Program-made: the position numbers and the translations under genes
Part shown: positions 37,562-47,729 of the stretch, one piece after another
Position numbering within the stretch: position 1 is the stretch's first letter
Layout: every line of letters begins with the position of its first letter
Notes under the pieces: model-generated
The model's database searches: none
Told to the model about the DNA's origin: nothing
Seen by the model: only the letters and a program-made list of their open reading frames with translations
DNA from: Aculops lycopersici
Taxonomy: Eukaryota > Arthropoda > Arachnida > Trombidiformes > Eriophyidae
Assembly: GCA_015350385.1 (NCBI GenBank)
Contig: WNKI01000004.1
Span: forward strand, 827,676 to 891,675
Direction of reading: 5' to 3'
DNA length: 64,000 bases

Positions 37562-37581
37562 CAGTTGTAAGTCACAACTGT
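37561..37581 (+). other. Stem-loop at the SF3A1 stop codon
   Basis: ACAGTTGT and ACAACTGT form a perfect 8-bp stem with a 5-base loop. The GT-AAGT inside it looks like a splice donor placed after the stop. Confidence 0.6.
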
Positions 37582-37987
37582 TGATTTAAAAGGATCAAAA
37601 GTAGGGTACATGTAATAAATCGTATTTAAAATCTAGTCAAAGGGTTCACTTGATACTCGCTTGCGCTTGAGGGCAATGGAGTGTGATTGCTCACAAGCAG
37701 CCATACTCTCACACTCTACTCGTGCACGAGGGTTTGTTATTATTTTGCGCGCGCTTCATCCTGCTCCAAAGTTTGCAATGATGACAGGTATCCAAGACAG
37801 TGGATTCTGATATTGCATTGTGATATTTGAGTGGAAAAGTCTCATATTTGCACTTGCATCGATTTATTTGTAACAGTTTCTTATATTAGTGAAAGTGGTC
37901 TCACCACAAGCATCAGCGGTTGGAAATACTGTCCACCAATTCTGCGTCGCCGGCCGCGTCGTCGATTGGGCCAACGCCACTACAATC
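37562..37987. other. Spacer between SF3A1 and GTPBP3
   Basis: SF3A1 3' UTR with AATAAA at 37614-37619, then GTPBP3 promoter and 5' UTR. The frame upstream of the GTPBP3 ATG is open from a GTG at 37889 but not conserved in character. Confidence 0.55.
37614..37619 (+). terminator. Poly(A) signal of SF3A1
   Basis: AATAAA 53 bases past the stop. Confidence 0.7.
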
Positions 37988-39499
37988 ATGCTAAAACCTT
38001 TCATATTCATCATCAGATCCAGGTTGAGAATAAACTATTCGTCCATGAGATACTTTTACGATGCCAACACAAAAAACGCAACAATTTTCGCACCCGCATC
38101 AAGTATTGATTCTATCAAAGGATCCCCATTAGGGATCATCCGAATCTCTGGTCCAAGGAGCCGGGCAACAATGAGGAAGTTCACATTGAAGACACCTAAA
38201 CCTCGAGTCGCAACATTGTCGAGGCTATACCACGAAGACATGAAAGAACTCATAGATTCTGGACTTCTCTTGTGGTTTCCCAAACCAAATAGCTACACCG
38301 GCGAGGATGTTTGCGAGTTTCATCTTCATGGGTCACGTGCAATTATGACGAAAATGTTGGATTTGTTAAGTTCGGAGAAAGGTCTAAGACCAGCCGAACC
38401 AGGTGAATTCACTCGACGAGCTGTAAAGAACGGCAAAATGTCCTTGGTTCAGGCAGAGTCTTTGGTGGATCTTATTGCTTCGCAAACTGAGAATCAGCGC
38501 AAACTAGCGCTGGAGGGGCTATGCGGATCAACACGTGACAAGTATCAGAGTTGGATAATTAGATTGGTTGATATTCTTGCTCATTTGGAGGCTAGTATTG
38601 ACTTTGGTGAGGATGAACTAATCGGCGAGCACTCAGTTGTTCGAAACTGTTGTAAAAACCTTCAAGCTTTGGCTCAAGAGATATCAAATTATCTTGAATC
38701 TTCAGGTAGGTGTAGACATTTCGTTCAATCCGGCTTCAAAGTTGTTATCTTGGGCAAGCCAAATGCTGGTAAGAGTACCTTCATGAATTTGCTGTGCAAA
38801 AAGGAGAAATCGATTGTCTCTGATCTGCGAGGTACAACCCGCGATATTGTTGAGCAATCTTTCGATTTAGCCGGTCATGCGATCTCCTTGCAGGACACTG
38901 CCGGTTTAAGAAACGACCTCGACTTAAACAATCGACAAGATCAAATTGAACAGGAGGGAATCAGAAGAGCTCTAGATGCGGCTAGGAATGCTGACGTGAT
39001 AATATACTTGATGGATGCAACTAGTATTGAAGCTAACCATATACCGGAGGAGCTAGATACCCTAGCTAAAATTCTCGAGTGTCCACTTGATTCTAAAATC
39101 TTTCATTTAGTTGTCAATAAGATCGATCTCAATCCAGGAATAGAGGCCATATTAAGTGATAAATTCGGAGAGTTGAACTTTATCAGTTGCAAAACTGAGC
39201 ATAACTTTTCAAGATTAGTCAACGATCTAGCCCGCAAACTCACCCAAGCCATGGATGTGGACCAGCAACAAGTCAATGGGCAATCAAAAAAGTTGGATTA
39301 CGTAAACGAGCGACATTTGGCGCTACTCAAATCAACTCATAGACATCTGGAGAGGGCAGGCACATTAGATATAAGAACAATCGATGAAATGGCCCAGCAT
39401 GTTCGCGAATCAGTAGATTACCTATCGCGAATAGTTGGCACAGTTTCCAACGAACAGGTATTCGATATAATATTTCGCGATTTCTGTATAGGAAAGTGA
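37988..39499 (+). CDS. GTPBP3: Mitochondrial tRNA-modifying GTPase GTPBP3 (MnmE)
   Basis: With MTO1 it makes the 5-taurinomethyl-type modification at the wobble uridine of mitochondrial tRNAs. The ATG at 37988 is chosen because it opens a basic, hydrophobic presequence; the frame's earlier GTG is ignored. The 503-residue protein has the N-terminal folate-binding MnmE domain (G-I-I-R-I-S-G-P, S-Y-T-G-E-D-V-x-E-F-H-x-H-G), a helical domain, and an inserted G domain with G-K-P-N-A-G-K-S (256-263), G-T-T-R-D, D-T-A-G-L-R and N-K-I-D-L. It ends with the diagnostic F-C-I-G-K. All key residues are present. It is convergent with the GMC oxidoreductase 241 bp away. Confidence 0.95.
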   Translation: MLKPFIFIIRSRLRINYSSMRYFYDANTKNATIFAPASSIDSIKGSPLGIIRISGPRSRATMRKFTLKTPKPRVATLSRLYHEDMKELIDSGLLLWFPKPNSYTGEDVCEFHLHGSRAIMTKMLDLLSSEKGLRPAEPGEFTRRAVKNGKMSLVQAESLVDLIASQTENQRKLALEGLCGSTRDKYQSWIIRLVDILAHLEASIDFGEDELIGEHSVVRNCCKNLQALAQEISNYLESSGRCRHFVQSGFKVVILGKPNAGKSTFMNLLCKKEKSIVSDLRGTTRDIVEQSFDLAGHAISLQDTAGLRNDLDLNNRQDQIEQEGIRRALDAARNADVIIYLMDATSIEANHIPEELDTLAKILECPLDSKIFHLVVNKIDLNPGIEAILSDKFGELNFISCKTEHNFSRLVNDLARKLTQAMDVDQQQVNGQSKKLDYVNERHLALLKSTHRHLERAGTLDIRTIDEMAQHVRESVDYLSRIVGTVSNEQVFDIIFRDFCIGK

Positions 39500-39740
39500 C
39501 ACCTGCATGTAATCGACTAGTCAATATAGACAGACATTCTATTCATTTTTATTCTTAGATACTATGTTATCAATTTAACAATGATTCTTTCATTCCACTT
39601 CTATTCTCTTGGCACTAAGACTCCTAAATATTGTTATCACATTAGCACAATTGAATACACCCAATTCGATTAATACAAATCAACGCACTTATCTCTATCT
39701 CTCTCTCTCTCTCTCTCTTTATCTAGAGGTGATTGCTCTT

Positions 39741-42700
39741 TCAAACTTTGGTCACGCGCTTAATGAGATTCTCGGCCACCATAGAGCCGCCATACCTGTT
39801 GAGCATGAATTCCAAATGTTCCCTATGGAGTTGCTCGTCAAGAGATGAGCTTGAGTTATTTGCAAACCCCTCGAGCGACTTCCTCGAGTTTGTCTCGGGG
39901 TTCATTTGCAAAAGTGGCGGCGGGTAGGCTATTTGAGGTCGAAGCATCTGAAGCGGAGCTGGCGCCTGAACTTGGTGATAGTCGGGCTCGGGCAACAGGT
40001 GGTGATGCTGCTGCTCCTGGTTGTGTGAGGTGCTCGCCGCGTAGTCCAATTGTGGTGATTTCTCGTAGGACATTGATGCTTGTTGCATAGTGTAATGATT
40101 CATCTGTTGGTGCTCGTGGTGGTGCTGCTGGTTACTGTGATATTGCACCTGTTGCCTGTGAGCAAGGTATTGATTGTTACTGTTGCGCCCGCCGGCATTA
40201 CCGTAGCCGGCAACTCTAGTCGGTGGTTCGAACGGAGTCAACTTCCGGCCCTTGATTGCGTCGGCAGTCTTTTCCGCAATCATGATAGTTGGCGCATTAG
40301 TGTTTCCTGTTGTCGTTGTTGTTGTTTTCGTTGTTGCCGGTTGTTACATGAAAGTTTTCCGTTTGTTTTTCCGTTGTGTCCAATCAAGTTGTTTGAGCGT
40401 CAGAGGATCAAGATTGTTTTATTTGCGTGTTATGGTCAGTCAGCCAGTCATGGCATTAGACATTACAGATTGATTGCAACAATCAAGACCACATCGCCGT
40501 CGGCGCCGATTATCATGATGATTAAGATGGAGGCAAATGAACGGGAAGAGAGAAAGAAAGGAGTTAGCTGTTTGGTTTCAAAGCCACTTGTCGTTATTGT
40601 TGTGTTATAGTCGATTAAGTTGATGCTGACGACAGCTGCTGAGTAAAAATAACAATAACAATAAACTTGGATCGCTTCCCGCTTCGTTTGATGATCGTTT
40701 CTCATGTAGGATCTCGTGGTTTTGCTCTCGTCTCTCAGATACCTTTCTACGTTAGAAGAACCACCATTCATTAGCCAAGTGAGCATCCATATCTTTGGCG
40801 AGCAAGTAGTTAAACTGTCTGGCCATTTCTGTAAGATAAAGCAACAGGTGGCACTGCACGTAAGATATTGCAATTCAAGACTGTGAAGAATCGTGATGCA
40901 ATCCCATCGAGGAAGTCAAGGGGGGGATCTAACTGCAACTTGTGGATTCTCACAAAGACTTCATTATGAGCATATGAGCAGCATAAACATGAGCATGAGC
41001 AGTGGACGCGGCAGCAGCAGCAGCAGCTAATGGTCTTGGTTCAATGGCTACAGCAAAATTTTTCATTTGCCAGAGAAGCCAGAGCGGTCGCGCAGAAAGA
41101 ATTTAATTAACCTTTGTAACGGCGATTCTCGAGCTCTTGCTCTCTTCCTCTTTCTCTCTTTCTCTTGGCTCTACTTTATTGCATCCCTAGAAAAGTTGTT
41201 TAACTTTAAGGGCTCTCATTATCTAATGACTCTGCGTGTTGAGCGCTTGTAAAATTCTCTCTTCCGTTTGAAAGAGGAAGCGGTGGCATTTGCTTCTTTG
41301 CTGATGCTGCTACTGCTGAGTTCCTCTCTTTGTTGCAATCAAGGCTCAAAGTGGCTGGCTCAAAGATTGCAGTGCTCACCAGTTGCCCCGTCATTCAATC
41401 GAGCGGAATGTTGAACTAACTAATAAACTTACCTGATATAATGTTTGGCATAATTGAAGCGTCCACAACTCGCAATCCGTAAACTCCTTTCACTCTAAGT
41501 TGCGTATCAACTACGGTTCTCGGATCATCGTAGGCTCCCATGCGGCAGGTACCGACTGGATGGTAAATGGTTGAGGTGAGAACTCTGGCCGCGCAGGCCA
41601 GATAAGGATCCGAGTAGAGTTTGTAGATTTCGCAACCGGGAAAAACGGTCTGGAATAGCTGGGAGTTGAAGTGTCGGTAGGCCGGCGCGAGGCCAACTGC
41701 AATGGAAATCTTCATTGCATCAACCATTGCGTGAATGTCGTCCGGGTGCGTCAGGTAGCGAGGATTTATAATTGGCGGATCATTTGGATTCGAGGAGCGC
41801 AACTTGATGTAGCCTCTTGACTTTGGTCTCAGTAAAACTGGATACATGCTAAATGTATCAAATGCTTGATATGGAACATAAACTTGGTCATAAAGTTCCT
41901 GAGTGACACCCTGAACTCGGCGAAATGTTTGCCCATCGTCCGAGACGAGCGATCCCGAGAGCAGGTGTATCTGAAAGTCGGGCCAATCGTCTGTTTGATT
42001 AACAAATTTTGTCTTGATAAAGCCCAAACCCTCGACTCCGCCCAGAGCTGTGAGAGGGCCGCGGCCTAGTGAGAAGTAGGAGATGAGATTTGGTAGAGTT
42101 ACAACTCGACGTTGCACCAGTGAGATCTTGCGGTCAACCGTAAAGGGGATGGCTGGGTAAATGTGATCCTGTAGGTTCTGTCCGACAGGTAGATTGCTGA
42201 TTACAGGAATACCGAGCGATTTTAAGTGCTCCGCCGGCCCGATACCCGAGAGCATGAGGAGTTGGGGTGAGTTGATACTCCCACCCGATAGGATGATTTC
42301 TTTTCTGGCATAAACCACATGTTGCATTTGGAAGCGCTCAAATTGAACGCCCACAGCTCGACGCTCGCCGTTGAATAGGACCTTTGTGACGTAGGCAAAA
42401 GTGACTACATGCAAATTAGGCCGCTGTCTAGCGGGTTGCAGGAAGGCCTTTGCCGTGGAACACCGTGCGCCTCGTCTAATGGTTCCTTGGGGGATGGCGA
42501 ATCCCGCTTGCACCGGCCCGTTTAGATCCACATTCGGGTAGCCGATTTGTTTGCCCGCCTCGGGAAAGGCCAGAGAGATGGGGGTGGGATCGGGTGGCGA
42601 GGAGACTGTCAAGTAGCCGCCTGTGCTGTGGTAACCTGTTGATGAAGCGTTGAAGTTTAAGAATGGAAATGGGAGTGGGAATGAGAATTAGAATGAGAAT

Positions 42701-45490
42701 GAGAATGAGAATGAGAATGAGAATGAGAATGGGATTGAAAGTGAAAGTGAAAGTGGAGGTAGAAAAGGGAATGGAGATGTATATGAGAATTTTGAATGCG
42801 ATTGTGATTGTGATTGTGATCAATCGTTTCCCTCTTCTCTCCTAATTTCTCCTCTCCATTGGTCCTAGCTCCTTTTAGCATTCAGAATGTCTCTTTGATA
42901 AGTCCACTTGGTTTAGTCACTTCATTCACAAGTCGAGCTGCTCTTTTCTCCAGTTTGCCAATCCGGCCACCGACCCGCCAGCAGCAAGCATAACTTATCG
43001 AAACCCGAGGATCTCGGGCGAAATGCCAGCTCGAGTCTAGCCCGTCGACCAAACTCGCTTATGCTACAGGTGGCAAAAGTTTAGGCGCCTACCTTTTGTT
43101 GCAACGTTAGAAACCAATCAGATAATCGATGTTCCTCTTCCCTTACACCCCACTCCACTCCACTCCACTCCACTCCTCTGTCCTCTTTCAATGCACCTGC
43201 AGCGAGAGAGTTGGGCGATAGAGGAGATGTCGGAACTTTTACCTTTGATTGAGCAAAGGTAAGTAAGAAGCCTGAAGGAAAGCTGGACAAAAGTTTTCAG
43301 AATTTACACAGCTCTGGCTTCGCGACGGAAGCTCGACACAGGCCGATGGATATGCACAATGTGCAATCGATTTGTGTGCGTCTGTTAAGGAGGCGGGCGG
43401 CTAATCTATGAGGTGGAATCTTAATCTTGCTTGTTGGTGAGAGAAAGTCGAGAATAGAATTGTAAGGAATTTTCTGTTTTTGCTTGTTGTTTTTGGTGCT
43501 GCTTATTGTGTTGCCACTCGCTACAGACCAACGGAAGTCGACGGAAGCGAGCAAAGATTGCACCTGAGTGATTGGTGATTGACTAACGAGACTTTTGCAA
43601 CAAGTTGCCGAAACGTCAAGCGCCCACCACAACAAAAAAGCAGCACCACCACCACCACCAACAACAACAACCATAGCGATAGCAACGGCAACAAAAATCG
43701 AATGAGTAACGAGCGCGACGGCAAATGAATTGCGACTTACAATGTGTTGCGGTCAGCGCGATCGCGACGGTCCGTCGCTGGAAGTGGCAAGTTGCAACAA
43801 CTTGTGGCCAAGATGGCACTTGTTCGCTTCCGCCATGGCTACGGCGGACTTAACTCGGCCGCAGGGAACCCCGCGGTTGCAAATGCAGTTTCAGTTGTCG
43901 ACAAACTGAAATGAGCAGAGAGTGCTCCCGTCCTCGGTTGTTGCAATTCTTCCGTGTTATAATCTTGGCCAGACATTTCGCAAGCCGTCTGGATGGCTTG
44001 CAGATAGATAGAGACTCATCGCAGACGTCACCAAGAAACTTGAAAGCGATGGCAGCGCGACATTTCGGGTTGCGGCGGCGGCGGCGGCAACGGCAGCTGT
44101 ATGATGGCGCCGCGGTGATTAGGTTACGCTGATGATGTTGGTGGCAAACTCTAACTGGCTCTTGCCCACTCGACCACCGATTGGCGAGCCAGGTAAGGCA
44201 GATGGTGTGTGTGTGTGTGTGGTACTCGCTTGCCAGCCAGCTAGCCAGCCAGCTAGCTTGGCCACTAACTTACGATTTAACTTTCGTCTTGTTCGACTCA
44301 CCGAGGTGAAAGTAGCGCCGTCCGTCAGCAGTTTTGAGCAGCAGCAGCAGCGGCAGCAGCAAGGCAGTTGGTATGGAGCTAGCCGGCAGGTCGGCCAGCT
44401 AGATCCGGCATTTTGGTGGTCGGCGGGCAAAATGAAATGCCGAGTGGGCAAGCTGAAAGTTTAAAATGCTGGTGAAGCAGGAGGTATGTTGTCGCCATAA
44501 TGGCAAATGGGCAAGCACCTGTTGTTGCAGCGGACAGCAGTGGGCAGAAGTGGAAGCAGTTCAGCTGTCAGCGGCGATTCGACTTGCTCCGCGAGAGTCA
44601 TCGGCGCTTCCGTTGGCTTAGCGATCGGCTCCACCGCCTTTGTAAGAGGGGGGAGGCGGGCAGACCGACAACAGTATTGAGATGAACAATTCAAAACTGT
44701 CAGTTGGCGGAGTAAACACAATAAACAAATGTTTGTCTATTGTGTTTGCCCATCAAACTAACGGTTGGTCGCGAAGAATCTCCATCGGCTTTCATTAAAA
44801 AGACACTCGCGGACTCATTTCACGGAATTGTCGTCTGGGTCGGCTCCTAAAGAAGCCAGCTCAATATTGACTCGTCGCCAAAATTGACCGTAACCTCCTC
44901 AGAATAGAGACATAAAGAGGGAGAGGGAGAGAGAAATAGGTAAAGCAAGCAAGTTAAACAAACTTACCGTTCGTTGTCAGCGATTCGTCGCGATTGTCCT
45001 CCGATTTTAAAAAGTAGGGAAACACGTCTGCCCAACCCCAACCCGCGGCGCCCTCCGCCCGCCATAGGTTGTAATCGCGCTTGTTTCCCCTTATGTAGAG
45101 CATGTAATTGAGAACCGAGGAGCCGCCCAGGAGTCGGCCGCGGGGCCAACGCGATCGCCGGTCCACCAGCCCGAAACAGGCCGCCTCCTGGGGCTCCGTT
45201 TGGTAGGCCCAGTCTATGGGCGTCATTTGAAGCGTTGCCGCTGCAATCGGAATATCCGTTAGAATACTCTCGCTCCCGCCCGCTTCTAGTAACAAAATTT
45301 TCTTGTCCTCGTCCTCCGACAACCTGTTGGCCATGACGTTTCCGGCCGAGCCGCCGCCGACTATGATGTAATCGTACTCCATATCCCACGTGCTTCTGCT
45401 TATGCTAACCGAGTGGTCGGCGGCCCGGAGCCATAGTAGAGTTGTGAGCGGAACGAGGGCCGGAAGTAGCGGGCCAACGACGTTGAACAT
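39741..45490 (-). CDS. Secreted GMC oxidoreductase (glucose dehydrogenase-like), three exons
   Basis: FAD-dependent GMC oxidoreductases oxidise sugars or alcohols; arthropod members act in cuticle, immunity or ecdysteroid metabolism. I join 45490-44968, 42635-41433 and 40306-39741 (phases 1 and 1; both donors are G/GTAAGTTT, both acceptors CAACAG). The result is 763 residues with one unbroken frame. Exon 1 has a signal peptide (about 1-22), the FAD motif G-G-G-S-A-G, and P-R-G-R-x-L-G-G-S-S. Exon 2 has G-S-I-N-S-P-Q-L-L-M-L-S-G-I-G-P and the catalytic Y-H-P-V-G-T-C-R-M-G (His about 533). Exon 3 completes N-T-N-A-P-T-I-M-I-A-E-K. About 165 extra Gln/His-rich residues follow, where relatives end. 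An in-frame ATG at 45640 could add 50 residues. Confidence 0.88.
40307..41432 (-). other. Intron 2 of the GMC oxidoreductase
   Basis: 1126 bp with a GTAAGT donor at 41432 and an ACAG acceptor at 40307. Holds CAGCAG and TTGTTG tracts and an ACAGGTGG at 40844. No gene seen inside. Confidence 0.85.
42636..44967 (-). other. Intron 1 of the GMC oxidoreductase
   Basis: 2332 bp with a GTAAGT donor at 44967 and an AACAG acceptor at 42636. Holds the GAGAAT tract (42679-42730), a GCG tract near 44074-44089, a GT tract near 44203-44221, and ACAGGTGG at 43066. Short frames inside are chance. Confidence 0.85.
42679..42730. repeat. GAGAAT hexanucleotide repeat
   Basis: About eight tandem GAGAAT units close to the acceptor of GMC intron 1; the other strand reads CTCATT and may lengthen the pyrimidine tract there. 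Confidence 0.9.
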
Positions 45491-45510
45491 GTTGTTGATT
45501 GGAGATTGGA

Positions 45511-45543
45511 GTTTTGGAGTTTTGGAGTTTTGGAGTTTTGGTT
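45511..45543. repeat. 8-bp repeat (GTTTTGGA) upstream of the GMC signal-peptide ATG
   Basis: Four tandem copies; on the minus strand they encode the Lys-Pro and Lys-Leu-Gln-rich stretch between the two candidate GMC start codons. Confidence 0.85.
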
Positions 45544-45718
45544 TCGGTTTTGGCTTTGGTTTCAGTTTGGCGTTTGTTTCTAATCTTGAAGTCTTCGATA
45601 CTCCTTCCAGGAGACTAGTTATAAGTTGCTTTTTTTCCATCAAAAAATGTGTTCCTTGAGGGCGCCTCTTCCCAAACTCTTTCGGACTAGATTGATGATG
45701 GCTCTCTTGAGATTGTGA

Positions 45719-45725
45719 TTTTATA
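45719..45725 (-). promoter_or_regulatory. TATA box candidate for the GMC oxidoreductase
   Basis: TATAAAA on the minus strand, 79 bases before the outer in-frame ATG (45640) and 229 before the signal-peptide ATG. Confidence 0.45.
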
Positions 45726-46014
45726 TTATCAAAAAGTAGCCAGGTACCTGCTCGCACACCAGCGCATGTCGCTCAAGGTATTCAAACGACCAATCGACAT
45801 GCTCCTCACACTAACAAGATCGGTGCCTCTCAAATTACTCAACTGCCCCTACAATTTCATCGATTGATGCGGCTGCCTTTGCTTCTTTTATTAACACCTC
45901 TCTCACTCACTCTCTTGCCCGAGCAGCTATAGACCGTTGTCCATAGTAGTGGTCTTTAGATGAAGACAACCTCACAAAGCTTGCAAGCGTTTTTGAGCAT
46001 TGAAATGAAGCACA

Positions 46015-46050
46015 AAGAAGAAGAAGAAGAAGGAGAAGAAGCGGGAAAAG
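46015..46050. repeat. GAA/GGA trinucleotide tract
   Basis: Imperfect GAA repeat continuing as purine-rich DNA to about 46090. Confidence 0.8.
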
Positions 46051-47000
46051 AGGGAAAAAGAGATGGCGATGGAGATGAAGAAGGAGAAGTCGATGCAGGA
46101 GCGTAAGCTTCTTGTGGCTGGCTTGCCGCTTCTCCTTTCACTGGTTCGGTCACCTGCTGCGCCGGTCGGCAGCGGCAAAGGTTGACTTGGGGAGTGGTTC
46201 TAATTTGCGCGCATCTCTCGCCGGCCTGGCCAGAGTTCAGCTCAAGTGTCGACCATCACGAATCGTGAGCAGTCAGCTGAACAGTGGATTATTCTCACTT
46301 AGACCACTACCTTCCGACCAAGTCAGCGAAAGTATTCCTCTCGGAGCCGGCAAGCGCCATATCAGCCGCAGCGTATGCCGCTTGCGGTGTCTATACAACA
46401 ATTCAGCTTTTGGCTTAACTGTAAGTCTTTCACGCAAAGCTTCTAACGAAACTTGTTTGCGTCTGTGATTTCGGCATCAATTGATGAAGCTGCTGCTCTC
46501 GCCTCTTGTATCACCACCTTCTCCCCTCTTGGTCAGCGGTAAACAGTGGTCAATAGAAGCCATTTGAAAATTTAGACAAACTCACGCACGAAACGAGAAT
46601 TTTCGAGCACTGGCTATGATTATGATGATGATGAAGAAGGAGATGAAGACGATGACGATGATGAGTTAGTAATGACGAAATGAGTTTCCTTTTGGGCAGT
46701 ATATGTTCATTCATAAAAGAAACAGGAAATCATTAGGTTACATTGTATAAGAAATAGGCATAACAAAGGGATACAAATCAAAATAAACGAACTCATCGTC
46801 TGTTTCCCTGTGCCAGGATTATCTTTTTGTTCCTATTCAAATTTGATCGTGTTTTTGCAAACCCTTGACTCTTTAGGTTTCATCCCCATATTTCACTCAC
46901 AAGCACACGCTCACACACAAACACTCACACACACATACACATACAAGGGCTCATTTTGTGCTAAAATGTATGCAATAGCAGTATATCGTGACACTTGTTG

Positions 47001-47729
47001 ATGGTCATGTTAAATAAGCGGCCCTTCCTGTACCTGGACATTGTACATATTCACCTGCTCACCACATACATCTCTCTCACCATCTACCTGTTGGTTGTCT
47101 CCATTTTGTTCAAGATAAATTACTGCGGCGGAATCCACGTAACCTGTATCGCTCGCAAAGATTCAACAAAGCACTCGGATGTCCAATTGATCGGAAGTGA
47201 AATTTTTGATTGGATTGCATTTGATCAATATTTACTTGTGATAAACATATTTTTCACCATCTTATTTGGTGCTTGGTCCTCATGTCGGCGCAATAGAAAG
47301 AATATATTTGTTTCAATCCTACTACTCATTGCAAATCTATCTCAATTTATCCTGATCCAAGTTAGCGACGATCGCGACTATCCGTCCAGCGAAATTAGAG
47401 AGGGGTACAGTCGAGTGGCTCATGTGGTTGTCTTTACAAACAATCACCCAGGTTTAACTATCTGCAAGTGCATATATTTAGGATTGATTTCGCTGGAGTT
47501 TATAATATTAATCTACTACTTCATTAAACTGCGCTTCGAGCTACTCTACCACCACGAGGAGTTGATCAAAACTAAATTGCTGGTGTCACAGGCGAGGAGA
47601 CAAAAGCGCCTGTCTAGACTCCGTGCCTCGGATCATCAGAATGGCAAGGTCGCCCAGGAACAACAACAGGTCGTCGTCGGCGCACCAACAGCGGAAGCAG
47701 CGGCCGGCGAGGCAACAAAAAAGGCGTAA
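47001..47729 (+). CDS. Four-pass membrane protein of unknown function
   Basis: From the ATG at 47001 the frame gives 242 residues; the next Met, at codon 3, is an alternative. Four hydrophobic segments lie at about 19-38, 76-94, 102-121 and 156-176. The loop between segments 1 and 2 has two Cys (about 42 and 49) and could be disulfide-bonded outside the cell. The C-terminal tail is strongly basic (R-R-Q-K-R) and then Gln/Ala-rich. The topology is tetraspanin-like, but no C-C-G motif is present, so I do not assign it there. Its last 89 bases overlap, in another frame, the start of the phosphatase frame that follows. I do not recognise a family. Confidence 0.6.
   Translation: MVMLNKRPFLYLDIVHIHLLTTYISLTIYLLVVSILFKINYCGGIHVTCIARKDSTKHSDVQLIGSEIFDWIAFDQYLLVINIFFTILFGAWSSCRRNRKNIFVSILLLIANLSQFILIQVSDDRDYPSSEIREGYSRVAHVVVFTNNHPGLTICKCIYLGLISLEFIILIYYFIKLRFELLYHHEELIKTKLLVSQARRQKRLSRLRASDHQNGKVAQEQQQVVVGAPTAEAAAGEATKKA

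Larger units (their letters stand above)
45491..47000. other. Divergent spacer between the GMC gene and the four-pass membrane gene
   Basis: Contains a TATA-like box for the GMC gene (45719-45725), a GAA tract (about 46015-46050), a GAT tract near 46618-46665 and a CA tract near 46915-46945. A plus-strand GTAAGT at 46421 and a CTCTTTAG acceptor near 46877 could bound a 5' UTR intron of the next gene. Confidence 0.45.

Noticed and set aside
43190..43262. Plus-strand ATG of about ten codons followed by GTAAGT
   Set aside because: It lies in GMC intron 1, has no signal peptide or downstream exon I could join, and is short enough to be chance.
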